Counted from the first letter of the stretch, positions 29,634 to 41,681 are shown. The stretch: DNA of 64,000 nucleotides from Pectobacterium carotovorum (GCF_900129615.1 NZ_FQWI01000002.1:310001-374000), one strand, 5' to 3'. The notes: generated from the sequence alone by a model not told the origin. Numbers and translations: made by a program.

Positions 29634-30029
29634 TCACCCCAGTTTGGATTGTTTCTGTGTCAGTTTCTGCTGCCAGAACGGTGTCGGGGTTGTCACTTGC
29701 TGCGCGGTAATTGTGACTTTAGGCAGAGACAAACGCAGGATATCTCTGGCAGCGATGCTTTGTTCTGGCGAGGCCAGACGGACGATAAGGCTATCTTGTT
29801 CTGGCGTAATGCTTTTGATCGCAATCCCTTTTTCGTTGAGACGCTGATACACGTAAAAGCCGTCTGGCAGCGCGGCACCGTCATAAGGCCTGATGTGTAG
29901 CATAGCATCGTCTTGGGAGCGGCGCAGTGACTGGGACTGCGTCAATGCAATCATCGGTAAAGCAAGCAAGAGCAGTATGCGAGCTGCTTTCCTGGAGAAG
30001 AGCCTAGAGAATAACCCGCTGATTGACAC
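29634..30029 (-). CDS. mzrA: EnvZ/OmpR regulator MzrA
   Basis: A 131-residue inner-membrane protein with one N-terminal helix ([13 protein letters not shown]) and a periplasmic domain: [47 protein letters not shown]. In E. coli, MzrA binds EnvZ and links the Cpx and EnvZ/OmpR systems. The start is GTG at 30029 with GGGAG upstream, 3 bases after the yqjA stop. Similarity to E. coli is partial but position is conserved. Confidence 0.85.
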   Translation of the reverse strand: MSISGLFSRLFSRKAARILLLLALPMIALTQSQSLRRSQDDAMLHIRPYDGAALPDGFYVYQRLNEKGIAIKSITPEQDSLIVRLASPEQSIAARDILRLSLPKVTITAQQVTTPTPFWQQKLTQKQSKLG

Positions 30030-30031
30030 GG

Positions 30032-30794
<763 letters not shown>

Positions 30795-30798
30795 TTAA

Positions 30799-30845
30799 TC
30801 CCGTCATACTTCAAGTTGCCTGAAACTCGAATTATTTAGGGTATA
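30799..30845 (+). repeat. dispersed repeat family A, copy 3 (minimal form)
   Basis: Only the two conserved ends remain, directly joined: CCCGTCATACTTCAAGTTGC then CTGAAACTCGAATTATTTAG and GGTATA. This 47-base copy defines the end modules of the family. Confidence 0.85.
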
Positions 30846-30849
30846 TCAA

Positions 30850-30901
<52 letters not shown>

Positions 30902-30902
30902 A

Positions 30903-30963
<61 letters not shown>

Positions 30964-31182
30964 TGTTTGGTCTTGGCAGACTTTGCATCCAAAGCGACGG
31001 ATTAAGCGTAAGAAAGACGCGTTAACTGTAACAAAATAGGTGTTACTGAGACAGAAAAATATTACGACAACTGGGGCAGTTTAGGGGGATTTTTCGAAGA
31101 AGAGTGGGGATTTCTGCGATATTTTACACTCGCTGACAGAAATCAACGTTTTCTGACTTTTTCTCTCTGGTCCAAAATTTTC

Positions 31183-31210
31183 CCCCTTCGCTCAAAACAA
31201 GGGGGAGGAT
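31183..31210 (-). terminator. intrinsic terminator of exuR
   Basis: On the minus strand, CCCCCTTGTTTTGAGCGAAGGGGG followed by AAAATTTT, just after the exuR stop. The T tract is short. Confidence 0.65.
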
Positions 31211-31216
31211 GCATAG

Positions 31217-31993
31217 TTAGGACTTGCCCGTGTGTATCTGGTCGAGGTGGACGACCGGATTCTCGGCGAACATATAGCGGTCGACGTTAAACTCGAAATC
31301 ATCCGTCGTGGCGCGAAATAGCATCTGTTTGGTATTTTCCAGATGTTGCCACATTGCCAGTTTGGCCGCGTAAGGATCTTTGCGAATCAGTGCCTTAAGG
31401 ATGCGATCGTGTTCTTCGCACCAGCTTTCAATCGACTTGTCGTCAATGTGCTCATGCAGTTTGCGCCAGTAAGGATTATGAATCCGTTGGCTCCACATTT
31501 TCTCGACGATGGTTGCCATCGCAGAGTTCTGTGTTGCCAGCGCGACCTGAACGTGGAATTTGAGATCCCACTGAGAATCACGAAAGCGATCTTCTTGCCG
31601 TGCGTATTCCTGAATTTCCATCAGTTGGATGATGTCCTGACGGGTCACCTGCGTGGCCGCAAATTCGGCAATGTTGCTTTCAATAAGTTGGCGAGCCTGA
31701 AGCAGCTCAAAGGGGCCTGCCGCAACAAATTCAATATCGCCGCTATTAATGAACGGATTCTTCTGCTGGTTGGAAATAACGTGAATGCCTGAACCCTTGC
31801 GTACTTCAACGTACCCTTCGACTTCCAGCATGATGATGGCTTCGCGCACCACGGTGCGGCTGACGTTCATTTCTTCAGAAATATAGCGCTCTGCCGGTAA
31901 TTTTTCGCCGACCTGATATATACCACTTTCAATGCGCTGTTTTAATTCTGCGGCTAGCTGCTGGTATAGCCGTCGGGGTTCAGTGAGTGCCAT
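31217..31993 (-). CDS. exuR: hexuronate regulon repressor ExuR
   Basis: A 258-residue GntR/FadR-type repressor that releases DNA when galacturonate or glucuronate is present. It has a winged helix-turn-helix in residues 8-75 ([15 protein letters not shown]...[42 protein letters not shown]) and a helical ligand domain. The start [13 protein letters not shown] at 31993 matches E. coli; the longer frame to 32026 is not conserved. A predicted ExuR site lies upstream at 32075-32090, so autoregulation is likely. Confidence 0.95.
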   Translation of the reverse strand: MALTEPRRLYQQLAAELKQRIESGIYQVGEKLPAERYISEEMNVSRTVVREAIIMLEVEGYVEVRKGSGIHVISNQQKNPFINSGDIEFVAAGPFELLQARQLIESNIAEFAATQVTRQDIIQLMEIQEYARQEDRFRDSQWDLKFHVQVALATQNSAMATIVEKMWSQRIHNPYWRKLHEHIDDKSIESWCEEHDRILKALIRKDPYAAKLAMWQHLENTKQMLFRATTDDFEFNVDRYMFAENPVVHLDQIHTGKS

Positions 31994-32074
31994 GATGATG
32001 TCTACTCTCGATAGATGACGGTCCATGTGCCACGTCAGGGCCTGAGTGTCTATCTCGTTAATCTTTCAGGGATG

Positions 32075-32090
32075 ATTTGTTATACCACTT
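32075..32090. promoter_or_regulatory. predicted ExuR operator upstream of exuR
   Basis: ATTTGTTATACCACTT agrees at 14 of 16 positions with ATTTGTCATACAACTT in the exuT-uxaC spacer. It is placed 82 bases before the exuR start. Confidence 0.5.
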
Positions 32091-32202
32091 AATCATAGCA
32101 GCAACCAATGTTGTGGTCACAGTTATCGCGGTGTGTTATCGGAGGGAGGTGGCTCACCCAGTCGCAGATCATACCGGATGAGCCAGGATAATGCAGGGAT
32201 TA

Positions 32203-33504
32203 TCAGTGCTGGTTGGCTTCTTTCAGCGTTTCCGCCGCCGCAGCGACTTCTGATGCGGGTTGGTTTTTCAACACCGTCCAGATGACGACGGCACCTAACA
32301 GGTCAAAGACGGCCAGTGCAGCAAACAGCGGGCTGAAGCCCAGCGTATCGGCCAGCGCGCCGACAACCAGTGCAAACATGGTACTTGCCATCCAGGCTGC
32401 CATGCCGGTCAAACCGTTCGCGGTAGCCACTTCATTACGGCCAAATACGTCAGATGACAGGGTAATCAGCGCGCCGGACAGCGACTGATGTGCAAAACCA
32501 CCGACGCACAGCAGGGCGATGGCGACATAAGGGCTGGAGAACAGCCCGATCATGCCCGGTGCAATCATCAGTACTGCGCCCATCGTGACCACCAGTTTGC
32601 GGGAAACGATCAGGTTCACTTTGAAGTGTTTTTGGAACAGCATCGGCAGGTAACCACCCAGAATGCAGCCGATATCGGCGAACAGCATTGGCATCCAGGC
32701 GAACATGGCGATTTCTTTCAGGTTAAAGCCGTAGGCTTTAAACATGAACAGCGGGATCCACGCATTGAAGGTTCCCCAGGCGGGTTCAGCCAGGAAACGC
32801 GGCAGTGCGATACCCCAAAACTGACGGTTACGCAGGATCTGCCAGGCAGACATTTTCTTCGCGTTATTAGTCTGGTGCTGTGCTTCTTGCCCGCTAAGAA
32901 TGTAGTCGCGCTCTTCGTCGCTGAGTTTTTTCTGATCTTTCGGGTGCTTATAGAACACGAGCCAGCAGATGGCCCAGATCAGGCTTAGCGCACCGGTAAT
33001 GATAAAGGCCATTTCCCAGCTGTGTGCCACAATCGCCCAGACCACCAGCGGTGGTGCGATCATGGCGCCGATGGATGACCCCACGTTGAAGTAACCCACC
33101 GCAACAGAACGCTCTTTTGCCGGGAACCATTCGCTGCTGGCTTTCAGGCCAGCAGGGATCATGGCCGCTTCTGCCATACCCACCGCGCCGCGGGCGATCG
33201 CTAAACCCCCCCAGCTATTTGCCAGCGCGGTGCCCATACAGAAGATGGCCCACAGAATGGCGAACATGGCATAGCCGATTTTTGTGCCAAGCAAATCCAG
33301 CACATAGCCAGCGATGGGCTGCATAATGGTATAACAAGCTGAGTAGGCAGCAACGATGTAAGAATACTGCTGTGTAGTAATGTGTAACTGATCCTGTAGC
33401 GTCGGGGCGGCGACAGATATTGCATTACGCGTCAGATATCCCAGCACGGTGCCAATGGTCACCAGGCCGATCATATACCAGCGTAATCCTTTGATTTTAC
33501 GCAT
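32203..33504 (-). CDS. exuT: hexuronate transporter ExuT
   Basis: A 433-residue MFS transporter of the anion:cation symporter group with about 12 helices. It imports D-galacturonate and D-glucuronate by proton symport. MRKIKGLRWYMIGLVTIGTVLGYLTRNAISVAAP, the MFS loop GxLxDxxG-like PIAGYVLDLLGTKIGYA and ARGAVGMAEAAMIPAGLKASSEWFP are visible. It is divergent from uxaC, with the shared 414-base control region between. It supplies galacturonate from degraded pectin. Confidence 0.95.
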   Translation of the reverse strand: MRKIKGLRWYMIGLVTIGTVLGYLTRNAISVAAPTLQDQLHITTQQYSYIVAAYSACYTIMQPIAGYVLDLLGTKIGYAMFAILWAIFCMGTALANSWGGLAIARGAVGMAEAAMIPAGLKASSEWFPAKERSVAVGYFNVGSSIGAMIAPPLVVWAIVAHSWEMAFIITGALSLIWAICWLVFYKHPKDQKKLSDEERDYILSGQEAQHQTNNAKKMSAWQILRNRQFWGIALPRFLAEPAWGTFNAWIPLFMFKAYGFNLKEIAMFAWMPMLFADIGCILGGYLPMLFQKHFKVNLIVSRKLVVTMGAVLMIAPGMIGLFSSPYVAIALLCVGGFAHQSLSGALITLSSDVFGRNEVATANGLTGMAAWMASTMFALVVGALADTLGFSPLFAALAVFDLLGAVVIWTVLKNQPASEVAAAAETLKEANQH

Positions 33505-33670
33505 TTACTTTCTCTCCGAGTCAATAAAAACACCGTGATGGCTCTTGAGTGGCGTCACGGTGTGATGTGTCTTGTGATGTTGTACGACACGTTTTTTTGT
33601 TGTGCTGAACAGGAAAACCCTTCTCTTTGTGAGATAGCGATTGAATCCCTGCTTAAGGCAGCGCTACAAT

Positions 33671-33687
33671 AATTTGTCATACAACTT
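33671..33687. promoter_or_regulatory. predicted ExuR operator between exuT and uxaC
   Basis: AATTTGTCATACAACTT is an imperfect palindrome around a TATA-like centre, similar to known enterobacterial ExuR sites, placed to control both divergent units. Confidence 0.55.
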
Positions 33688-33692
33688 TAAAA

Positions 33693-33708
33693 GTTGAGTG
33701 ATATCACA
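33693..33708. promoter_or_regulatory. possible CRP site between exuT and uxaC
   Basis: GTTGA-GTGATA-TCACA has a perfect right half and a 3 of 5 left half against TGTGA-N6-TCACA. It adjoins the ExuR site. Hexuronate genes are CRP-dependent in E. coli. Confidence 0.4.
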
Positions 33709-33918
33709 AAACCATTATTTTTATATGGAATAGCGGATTCCTCGTTTAAACCGAGAGAGACACGCCGTTTGCGGCGATAAATGCTGAGTTATTGTACTGT
33801 TTGTTACATTTTTGCGATCATGACCTCACAAATACTGTGAGATATCGCGCATAATTGGTGTGATATCTTTTAACGGTCAACTAATTTGGTGCACAAGAAG
33901 CACGGTAAGGAAGAGAAC

Positions 33919-35328
33919 ATGCCCCAGTTTCTGAGTGAAGATTTTCTGTTAGACAGTGAATTTGCCCGTCGTCTTTATCATGAATATGCCGTCGACCAAC
34001 CGATATTTGACTATCATTGCCATTTACCGCCTGAACAGATCGCGGAAAACTACCGCTTCAAAAATTTGTATGACATCTGGCTGAAAGGCGATCACTACAA
34101 GTGGCGTGCGATGCGCACCAACGGCGTGCCTGAGCGCTTGTGTACGGGCGATGCCAGCGATTGGGAAAAATTTGAAGCCTGGGCTGCTACCGTGCCGCAC
34201 ACCATCGGCAACCCGCTCTACCACTGGACGCACCTGGAACTGCGTCGTCCGTTCGGTGTAACCGGCACGCTGCTGTCGCCGAGCACGGCAAAAGACATTT
34301 GGGATCGTTGTAATGCCATGCTGGAGCGCGATGACTTTACCGCGCGCGGCATCATGCAGCAGATGAACGTGAAAATGGTTGGGACGACAGACGATCCGAT
34401 TGACGATCTGCGCCACCATAAAACCGTTGCTCAGGATTCAAGCTTCTCTATCAAAGTGTTGCCGAGCTGGCGCCCGGATAAAGCGTTCAACATTGAACTG
34501 GCAACCTTCAACGACTATATGGCGAAACTGGGTGAAGTCTCCGACACCGACATTCGTCGTTTCAGCGATCTGCAAACGGCGCTGACCAAGCGTCTGGATC
34601 ACTTTGCCGCGCACGGCTGTAAAGTGTCTGACCACGCGCTGGATGTAGTGATGTTTGCCGAGGCGGATGAGGCAACGCTGGATAAAATTCTGGCTCGTCG
34701 TCTTGCGGGCGAAACGCTGAGTGAACATGAAGTGGCACAGTTCAAGACCGGCGTACTGGTCTGGCTGGGGGCGGAATATGCCCGTCGCGGCTGGGTTCAG
34801 CAGTACCACATTGGTGCACTGCGCAACAACAACCTGCGTCAGTTCAAGCTGCTGGGGCCGGATGTGGGCTTCGATTCCATCAACGACCGTCCGCTGGCTC
34901 AGGAACTGTCTCGTTTGCTCAGCAAGCAGAATGAAGAAAACCTGCTGCCGAAAACCATCCTTTACTGCCTGAACCCGCGCGATAACGAAGTGCTCGGCAC
35001 TATGATCGGTAACTTCCAGGGCGAAGGGATGCCGGGCAAGATGCAGTTCGGTTCCGGCTGGTGGTTCAACGATCAGAAGGACGGCATGCAACGTCAGATG
35101 ACCCAGTTAGCACAGCTTGGTCTGCTGAGCCGCTTCGTCGGCATGCTGACCGATAGCCGTAGCTTCCTGTCTTATACCCGCCATGAATATTTCCGCCGCA
35201 TCCTGTGCCAGATGATTGGCCGCTGGGTGGAAGATGGCGAAGCGCCAGCCGACCTGCCGCTGCTGGGCGAAATGGTGAAAAACATCAGTTTCGATAACGC
35301 TAAAAACTATTTTGCCATCGAGCTGTAA
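33919..35328 (+). CDS. uxaC: uronate isomerase UxaC
   Basis: A 469-residue amidohydrolase-fold isomerase converting D-galacturonate to D-tagaturonate and D-glucuronate to D-fructuronate. [16 protein letters not shown] carries the HxH metal motif; [23 protein letters not shown] and [11 protein letters not shown] follow. The start at 33919 ([23 protein letters not shown]) is preceded by AAGGAAGAG; an in-frame ATG 11 codons earlier is less likely. First gene of uxaC-uxaB-uxaA. Confidence 0.96.
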   Translation: MPQFLSEDFLLDSEFARRLYHEYAVDQPIFDYHCHLPPEQIAENYRFKNLYDIWLKGDHYKWRAMRTNGVPERLCTGDASDWEKFEAWAATVPHTIGNPLYHWTHLELRRPFGVTGTLLSPSTAKDIWDRCNAMLERDDFTARGIMQQMNVKMVGTTDDPIDDLRHHKTVAQDSSFSIKVLPSWRPDKAFNIELATFNDYMAKLGEVSDTDIRRFSDLQTALTKRLDHFAAHGCKVSDHALDVVMFAEADEATLDKILARRLAGETLSEHEVAQFKTGVLVWLGAEYARRGWVQQYHIGALRNNNLRQFKLLGPDVGFDSINDRPLAQELSRLLSKQNEENLLPKTILYCLNPRDNEVLGTMIGNFQGEGMPGKMQFGSGWWFNDQKDGMQRQMTQLAQLGLLSRFVGMLTDSRSFLSYTRHEYFRRILCQMIGRWVEDGEAPADLPLLGEMVKNISFDNAKNYFAIEL

Positions 35329-35440
35329 TTCCACGGCGTCGTAAGGTGTGAATTGCGCGAGGACGCGGCAGTAAGACTCCCAAAGGGGCTTACGCCGCGG
35401 CTCTCTATGTCTCGGTCTTTTGTCTTAAGGTAGCCTGTTA

Positions 35441-36907
35441 ATGCAAACGTTAAATCGTCGTAACTTCCCCGGTCGTCAACACCCGGATCGTGTTATCCAG
35501 TTTGGTGAAGGTAACTTCCTGCGCGCCTTCGTCGACTGGCAGTTGGATTTGCTGAATGAGCACACCGATCTGGATGCGGGCATTGTCGTTGTTCGCCCGA
35601 TCGATTCCGATTTCCCACCCGCGCTGGACACTCAGGATGGGCTGTACACCACCATTATCCGTGGTCTGAACGAGCAGGGTGAAGCGGTGCGTGAACCCCG
35701 CCTGATCCGTTCGGTAAACCGTGAAATTAACGTGTACCGTCAGTTCGATGAGTATCTGGCGCTGGCGCACGATCCGAATATCCGCTTTGTGTTCTCCAAT
35801 ACCACCGAAGCGGGTATCAGCTATCACGCCGATGACCGCCTGAACGACGCGCCGCCTGTCAGCTTCCCGGCGAAATTAACCCGTCTGCTGTATGAGCGCT
35901 TCTGTCATTTTGACGGCGCAGCAGATAAAGGCTGGGTGCTGCTGCCGTGCGAGCTGATTGATTACAACGGCGTGGCGCTGAAAGAGCTGGTGCTGCGCTA
36001 TGCCGCACAGTGGAAACTGACGCCAACGTTTACCGCCTGGCTGAACGATCACAATACCTTCTGCTCAACGCTGGTGGACCGTATTGTCACGGGTTATCCG
36101 CGTGCCGAAGTGGAAGCGCTAGAGCAGGAGATGGGCTACAAGGATACCTTCTGGGATACGGCGGAACACTTCTACCTGTTCGTGATTCAGGGGCCACAGT
36201 GGCTGGCGGAAGAATTACGTCTGAACAAGCTGGATCTGAACGTTCGTATCGTTGATGACATCAAGCCGTACAAAGAACGTAAAGTGGCGATTCTCAACGG
36301 TGCTCATACTGCGCTGGTGCCGGTGGCATTCCTCGCAGGTCTGGATACCGTTGGCGAATCGATGAATGATGCCCTGATTGGCAAATTCGTGGAAAAGACC
36401 ATTGCCGAAGAGATTGTGCCGGTATTGGATTTGCCGCATGACGAACTGACGTCGTTTGCTCAGGCTGTACTAAGCCGCTTCCGTAACCCGTTCATTCAGC
36501 ATCAGCTGTTATCGATCTCGCTGAATGGCATGACCAAATTCCGCACCCGCATTCTGCCGCAACTGCTGACCTACCGTGAGCGTCACGGTGAGCTGCCTGC
36601 TCGCTTGACGTTTGCGCTGGCGGCCCTGATTGCATTCTATCGCGGCGAGCGCGGTGGTGAAGGCGATGCGTTACAAACCTATCCATTGCAGGACGATGCA
36701 CACTGGCTGGAACGTTATTCCACGCTGTGGGCGGGCGTAAAAGAAAACACCGTCAGCTTGGCTGAGCTGGTGAATGTCGTACTGCGTGATGCCGATCACT
36801 GGGAACAGGATTTAACACAGGTTCCTGGCTTGGCTGCGCAGGTGACTGAACAGTTGCAAACCATCGTTGAGCGCGGCATGCGCGCAGCCGTGGAAGGTTA
36901 TTGCTAA
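35441..36907 (+). CDS. uxaB: tagaturonate reductase UxaB
   Basis: A 488-residue NAD-dependent mannitol-dehydrogenase-family enzyme reducing tagaturonate to altronate. [19 protein letters not shown] is the nucleotide-binding start; [27 protein letters not shown] carries the catalytic lysine region. It follows uxaC by 112 bases, which include a weak stem (around 35358-35405), and uxaA follows 19 bases later. In E. coli uxaB is at a separate locus; here the three steps are contiguous. Confidence 0.95.
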   Translation: MQTLNRRNFPGRQHPDRVIQFGEGNFLRAFVDWQLDLLNEHTDLDAGIVVVRPIDSDFPPALDTQDGLYTTIIRGLNEQGEAVREPRLIRSVNREINVYRQFDEYLALAHDPNIRFVFSNTTEAGISYHADDRLNDAPPVSFPAKLTRLLYERFCHFDGAADKGWVLLPCELIDYNGVALKELVLRYAAQWKLTPTFTAWLNDHNTFCSTLVDRIVTGYPRAEVEALEQEMGYKDTFWDTAEHFYLFVIQGPQWLAEELRLNKLDLNVRIVDDIKPYKERKVAILNGAHTALVPVAFLAGLDTVGESMNDALIGKFVEKTIAEEIVPVLDLPHDELTSFAQAVLSRFRNPFIQHQLLSISLNGMTKFRTRILPQLLTYRERHGELPARLTFALAALIAFYRGERGGEGDALQTYPLQDDAHWLERYSTLWAGVKENTVSLAELVNVVLRDADHWEQDLTQVPGLAAQVTEQLQTIVERGMRAAVEGYC

Positions 36908-36926
36908 TCAGTAAGAAGGGTTATCC

Positions 36927-38417
36927 ATGCAAAGTATTATAAAAATTCATTCTCTGGACAATGTGGCTGTCGCCCTGCGTGATGTCGAGCAAGGCGAAAC
37001 GGTGTCGGTGGATAGCCATACGGTGACACTTCAGCAACCTGTCGTGCGCGGACATAAGTTTGCGCTGGAAACCATCGCACCGGGAGAAATGATTACCAAG
37101 TATGGCCTGCCGATCGGCCATGCGTTGGTGTCTATTGCTCCTGGAGAACACATCCATTCCCAGAATGCGAAAACCAATCTGAGCGATTTGGATGAATATC
37201 AGTACCAGCCTGAGTTCCTCGAATTGCCGCCGCAGATGGGCGATCGGGATGTACAGCTCTATCGCCGCCAAAATGGCGATGTCGGTATCCGTAATGAGCT
37301 GTGGATCCTGCCAACTGTCGGCTGCGTGAACGGGATTGCCCGCCAGATTCAGCAGCGTTTCCTGAAAGAAACCAACGATGCGGAAGGGATCGACGGCGTT
37401 TACCTGTTCAGTCATACCTTTGGCTGCTCACAGCTTGGTCAGGATCACGAAAACACCCGTACGATGCTGCAAAACATGGTGCGTCACCCGAATGCGGGTG
37501 CGGTGCTGGTGATCGGTCTGGGCTGTGAGAACAATCAGGTTGACGCATTCCGCACGACGCTGGGCGATTTTGATTCCGATCGCGTGACGTTCATGGTGTG
37601 TCAGCAGCAGGACGATGAAGTCGAAGCCGGTCTGGAGCGGCTGCATACGCTGTATGAGGCGATGCGCCATGACAAACGCGAGCCGGGTAAGCTGAGCGAG
37701 CTGAAGTTTGGTCTGGAATGCGGTGGCTCCGATGGGCTGTCTGGTATTACTGCCAACCCGCTGTTAGGCCGCTTCTCTGACTATCTGATCGCCAACGGCG
37801 GCACCACCGTACTGACCGAAGTGCCGGAAATGTTCGGTGCGGAACGTATTCTGATGAGCCGCTGCCGTGATGAAGCCACGTTTGAGAAAACCGTGCACAT
37901 GGTGAACGACTTCAAACAGTACTTCATTGCGCACAACCAGCCGATTTACGAGAACCCATCGCCGGGTAACAAAGCGGGCGGGATTACCACGCTGGAAGAG
38001 AAATCACTGGGCTGTACGCAAAAAGCCGGACAGAGCAAGGTAGTGGACGTACTGAAATATGGTGAGCGCTTACATACCCCAGGGCTCAACCTGCTCAGCG
38101 CACCGGGGAATGATGCCGTCGCAACCAGCGCGCTGGCGGGTGCCGGTTGCCATATGGTGCTGTTCAGTACCGGGCGCGGTACGCCTTACGGTGGATTCGT
38201 GCCTACCGTAAAACTGGCGACCAACAGCGAACTGGCGAAGAAGAAACCACATTGGATTGATTTTGATGCGGGACGTCTGATCCACGACATGCCGATGGAT
38301 GAACTGTTGAGCCAGTTCGTGGAGTTGATTGTTGAGATTGCTGACGGCAAGCGTACGAAGAATGAGGTGAACGATTTCCGCGAATTAGCGATATTTAAGA
38401 GCGGCGTGACGTTGTAA
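36927..38417 (+). CDS. uxaA: altronate dehydratase UxaA
   Basis: A 496-residue iron-dependent dehydratase converting D-altronate to 2-keto-3-deoxygluconate. It has the N-terminal SAF domain (residues 1-95) and the catalytic domain with GIRNELWILPTVGCVNGIA, FSHTFGCSQLGQDHENT and the GLECGGSDGLSGITANP motif. Product KDG passes to KDG kinase and the KDPG aldolase elsewhere. Terminator follows. Confidence 0.96.
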   Translation: MQSIIKIHSLDNVAVALRDVEQGETVSVDSHTVTLQQPVVRGHKFALETIAPGEMITKYGLPIGHALVSIAPGEHIHSQNAKTNLSDLDEYQYQPEFLELPPQMGDRDVQLYRRQNGDVGIRNELWILPTVGCVNGIARQIQQRFLKETNDAEGIDGVYLFSHTFGCSQLGQDHENTRTMLQNMVRHPNAGAVLVIGLGCENNQVDAFRTTLGDFDSDRVTFMVCQQQDDEVEAGLERLHTLYEAMRHDKREPGKLSELKFGLECGGSDGLSGITANPLLGRFSDYLIANGGTTVLTEVPEMFGAERILMSRCRDEATFEKTVHMVNDFKQYFIAHNQPIYENPSPGNKAGGITTLEEKSLGCTQKAGQSKVVDVLKYGERLHTPGLNLLSAPGNDAVATSALAGAGCHMVLFSTGRGTPYGGFVPTVKLATNSELAKKKPHWIDFDAGRLIHDMPMDELLSQFVELIVEIADGKRTKNEVNDFRELAIFKSGVTL

Positions 38418-38440
38418 ATCACATTCATTCCAATTAAAAT

Positions 38441-38479
38441 AAAACGGCGTTTCATTTTTATGATGGCGCCGTTTTTTTT
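38441..38479 (+). terminator. intrinsic terminator of uxaCBA
   Basis: AAAACGGCG...CGCCGTTTTTTTT with a 17-base loop, 24 bases after the uxaA stop. Confidence 0.85.
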
Positions 38480-38506
38480 CGCCACAACTTTTTAGAGGCA
38501 GGGATC

Positions 38507-39037
38507 ATGACACATTATTGGATTGCCCAGTCTGTTGGTGTACTGGCATTTCTGGTCGGTATCACCATGTTTTTCAACCGTAACGATCAAAAATTCAAAA
38601 TACAGCTCTCGGCATACAGCGCCGTCATTGGCCTGCATTTCTTCCTGATGGGGGCAAATGCGGCGGGTGCCAGTGCATTGTTGAACTCGGCACGTACGCT
38701 TATTTCACTGAAAACACACAACATCCTTGTGATGTTTGTCTTTATCTCACTGACGCTGCTCTTTGGTTTATCAGGCATGAACCATGCGATGGAACTGCTG
38801 CCGATCGCGGGCACCGTCGCCAGTACCTGGGCGCTGTTCCGTACTTCTGGGCTGACGACGCGCTGTGTGATGTGGTGCTCAACCGCCTGCTGGGTCGCGC
38901 ATAATATCTGGCTGGGATCGATTGGCGGATCGCTAATAGAAGGCAGTTTCCTGCTGATGAACGGCTTTAATATCATCCGCTTCTGGCGCATGCAACAGCG
39001 CGGTATCGATCCATTTAGCGTAGAGAACAAAGCGTAA
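38507..39037 (+). CDS. ygjV: YgjV family inner-membrane protein
   Basis: A 176-residue membrane protein with about five or six helices (YgjV/YgjV-like family). Segments ITMFFNRNDQKFKIQLSAYSAVIGLHFFLMGA and CCWVAHNIWLGSIGGSLIEG are typical. Function unknown. It lies between uxaA and sstT as in E. coli. Confidence 0.88.
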   Translation: MTHYWIAQSVGVLAFLVGITMFFNRNDQKFKIQLSAYSAVIGLHFFLMGANAAGASALLNSARTLISLKTHNILVMFVFISLTLLFGLSGMNHAMELLPIAGTVASTWALFRTSGLTTRCVMWCSTACWVAHNIWLGSIGGSLIEGSFLLMNGFNIIRFWRMQQRGIDPFSVENKA

Positions 39038-39060
39038 TTTCAGGTGTTTCTCGTAATCTA

Positions 39061-39094
39061 ACGCCGTTCGTTTTGAAGCCGATGCGAACGGCGT
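39061..39094. terminator. possible bidirectional stop between ygjV and sstT
   Basis: ACGCCGTTCG (39061-39070) pairs with CGAACGGCGT (39085-39094). There is no T tract, so it could instead be an mRNA-end structure. Confidence 0.4.
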
Positions 39095-39127
39095 GAGAGG
39101 AAAGGGGGATAATTAATCCCTAATCAA

Positions 39128-40375
39128 TTACAGCAAATTCAGACGCTCTTTTTCCGCCAGTTTGGCATCTTCTGCCTGACATACCGCAGCAGTAAAAATT
39201 ACGTCAGTTGAAGAGTTGAGCGCCGTTTCGGCAGAATCCTGCAAGACGCCGATGATGAAACCAACCGCAACCACCTGCATGGCGATATCGTTAGAGATAC
39301 CGAACATGCTGCACGCCAGTGGAATCAACAGCAGTGAACCACCCGCCACGCCCGATGCGCCACAGGCGCAGATAGAGGCCACCACGCTCAGTAACAGTGC
39401 TGTAGCCATATCAACTCCTATGCCAAGTGTATGAACTGCCGCGAGTGTCAGCACCGTGACGGTAATCGCTGCCCCCGCCATATTGATAGTGGCACCAAGT
39501 GGGATAGCCACTGAGTAACTATCTTCATCCAGGTTCAGTTTGCGGCACAATTCCATATTCACCGGAATATTAGCGGCAGAGCTGCGGGTAAAGAACGCCG
39601 TCACGCCGCTCTCGCGCAGGCAGCGAAATACCAGTGGATAAGGATTGCTACGGATCTTCCAATAAACGATTAGTGGATTGATCACCAATGCGACCAGCAG
39701 CATACCGCCAATTAGCACCATCAGCAGATGAGCATAGCCCCACAATGCGCTGAAGCCCGTTTCCGCCAGCGTTGACGCGACCAGTCCGAAAATTCCCAGA
39801 GGGGCGAAGCGAATCACGACACGTACAATCGCCGTGACAGCATGAGATACATCCGTGATCAGTGCTTTGGTTGATGCAGTGCCATGACGTAAAGCAAGGC
39901 CTAATCCGACAGCCCACACGAGAATCCCGATATAGTTGGCATTGAGAAGCGCATTGATAGGGTTAGAAACCACACTCATCAGCAAGCCTTTCAATACCTG
40001 AACAATACCTGAAGGGGGCGTGATGTCCGCCGCTTGTGCACTCAGTGCCAGCGTAGAGGGAAAGCTAATGCTTAATATCACGGCAACAAAAGCCGCAGAG
40101 AAGGTGCCAAGTAAGTAAAGAAACAGGACAGGGCGGATATTGGTTTTCTGCCCTTGTTGGTGGTTGGCGATAGACGCCATGACCAGCACTAATACCAGAA
40201 TGGGGGCAACGGCTTTCAATGCGCCGACGAATAGCGTTCCCAATAAGCCAGCCGCCAGCGCAGCCTGCGTGGACAGTGAAGCCAGAATAATACCAGCGGC
40301 AAGCCCCAGAAGAATCTGTTTAACCAGGCTGCCGTGAGTAATGTACTGCAAAAAACGAGAGTGTTGAGTTTCCAT
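39128..40375 (-). CDS. sstT: serine/threonine:sodium symporter SstT
   Basis: A 415-residue DAACS-family transporter importing serine and threonine with sodium. The helical hairpin [42 protein letters not shown] and the [22 protein letters not shown] motif are diagnostic. Eight or more membrane helices. In E. coli the mRNA is a GcvB sRNA target; a site was not sought here. Confidence 0.96.
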   Translation of the reverse strand: METQHSRFLQYITHGSLVKQILLGLAAGIILASLSTQAALAAGLLGTLFVGALKAVAPILVLVLVMASIANHQQGQKTNIRPVLFLYLLGTFSAAFVAVILSISFPSTLALSAQAADITPPSGIVQVLKGLLMSVVSNPINALLNANYIGILVWAVGLGLALRHGTASTKALITDVSHAVTAIVRVVIRFAPLGIFGLVASTLAETGFSALWGYAHLLMVLIGGMLLVALVINPLIVYWKIRSNPYPLVFRCLRESGVTAFFTRSSAANIPVNMELCRKLNLDEDSYSVAIPLGATINMAGAAITVTVLTLAAVHTLGIGVDMATALLLSVVASICACGASGVAGGSLLLIPLACSMFGISNDIAMQVVAVGFIIGVLQDSAETALNSSTDVIFTAAVCQAEDAKLAEKERLNLL

Positions 40376-40524
40376 AATTTTGATGGCGTAACCGTTCCGC
40401 TAAGTGGTTGTCTGTACGGAGCTGACACCTCTGGCCTGCGCCGGGTGACTTTGTTTTTCCGTAACGAAGTGTGTTTGCATGTATCAGTATATGAAAATTT
40501 GTTTTTGAGAAAAGCGATGATGTG

Positions 40525-40642
40525 GTTTTTTATGACGGACATCCTTGTCCGTCACCCTACGGGCCGTTGCTATGCAACGTTGAAAAACGCTCCCGACGTT
40601 TTTTATGACGGACATCCTTGTCCGTCACCCTGCGGGCCGTTG
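40525..40642 (+). repeat. dispersed repeat family B, tandem pair
   Basis: Two units of about 74 bases, each opening TTTTTTATGACGGACATCCT, continuing TGTCCGTCACCCT and CGGGCCGTTGC. The second is truncated. A diverged relative lies at 57829-57917. The GACGGACA...TGTCCGTC core is a palindrome. It fills part of the 352-base sstT-alx gap; the rest of that gap shows nothing. Confidence 0.8.
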
Positions 40643-40727
40643 CGTCGCGCATGTATAGGAACGGAAACGATGGAATGAGGAAAGCGAACGCCGCACGGGA
40701 GAAACCGTGCGGCGAGAAGGGGAAGCG

Positions 40728-41681
40728 TTAACGCTCAGCGCGTTTGTTCACCCAGACGTTGATCAGCATGGTGATGACCAGAATGCTGGCAACGACGCCC
40801 AGAGAAATCGCCACCGGAATATGGAAAATGTCGATGAGCATCATCTTGGTACCAATGAAGATCAGGATGACGGCCAGGCCATATTTCAACAGCGAGAAGC
40901 GTTCAGCCACGCCAGCCAGCAGGAAGTACATCGCACGCAGGCCCAGAATAGCGAACAGGTTTGACGTCAGTACGATAAAGGGATCGGTCGTGACGGCGAA
41001 AATAGCCGGGATACTGTCTACGGCGAAAATCACGTCGCTGATTTCAACCATAATCAGCACCAGAAACAGCGGCGTGGCATACAGGATGCCGTTACGACGG
41101 ACGAAGAATTTTTCATTCTCGATGCTATCCGTCATGCGCAGACGGCTACGCAGCCAGCGCACCAGCGGCTTGTCGCCTATCGCGCCGCCATCTTCTTTCG
41201 CCAGCGCCATTTTGAGGCCGGTGAACAGCAGGAACGCGCCGAACACGTAGAGCAGCCACTGGAACTGCGTGACGAGCCAACTGCCGCCAAACACCATCAG
41301 CGTTCTGAGAACGATGGCACCCAACACGCCGTAAATCAGCACGCGACGTTGGTATTGCGGGGGAACGGCGAAGTAGCCGAATAGCATCAGCCAGACGAAG
41401 ACGTTATCGACGGCAAGCGCTTTCTCGATTAAATAGCCGGTCAGGAAGGCCAGCGACTGGGCGTTGGCAACCTCGCGACCCATCGTGCCATCCAGATACC
41501 ACCAGAAACCGGCGTTGAACAGCAGAGAGAGCGTGACCCAGATGATAGACCAGACGGCAGCCTGTTTGAACGTCATTACCGTCGACCCTTTGCGCCCTTG
41601 ATAGAGCAGGTCGATGGCCAGCATCACTATAACAATGGCAGCGAAGCTGCCCCATAACCATGGCGTGCCGATGGTGTGCAT
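40728..41681 (-). CDS. alx: TerC-family membrane protein Alx
   Basis: A 317-residue TerC-family inner-membrane protein with about nine helices. Acidic intramembrane motifs: [19 protein letters not shown] and [22 protein letters not shown]. coli Alx is a manganese-export protein controlled by a manganese- and pH-sensing riboswitch, and that element is present upstream (41700-41880). The start at 41681 ([11 protein letters not shown]) follows AAGGAT; the open frame upstream runs into the riboswitch and is rejected. Confidence 0.93.
   Translation of the reverse strand: MHTIGTPWLWGSFAAIVIVMLAIDLLYQGRKGSTVMTFKQAAVWSIIWVTLSLLFNAGFWWYLDGTMGREVANAQSLAFLTGYLIEKALAVDNVFVWLMLFGYFAVPPQYQRRVLIYGVLGAIVLRTLMVFGGSWLVTQFQWLLYVFGAFLLFTGLKMALAKEDGGAIGDKPLVRWLRSRLRMTDSIENEKFFVRRNGILYATPLFLVLIMVEISDVIFAVDSIPAIFAVTTDPFIVLTSNLFAILGLRAMYFLLAGVAERFSLLKYGLAVILIFIGTKMMLIDIFHIPVAISLGVVASILVITMLINVWVNKRAER

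Noticed and set aside
33830..33860. Second CRP site near uxaC (TGTGAGATATCGCGCA)
   Set aside because: Only the left half fits the consensus; not distinct enough to annotate.
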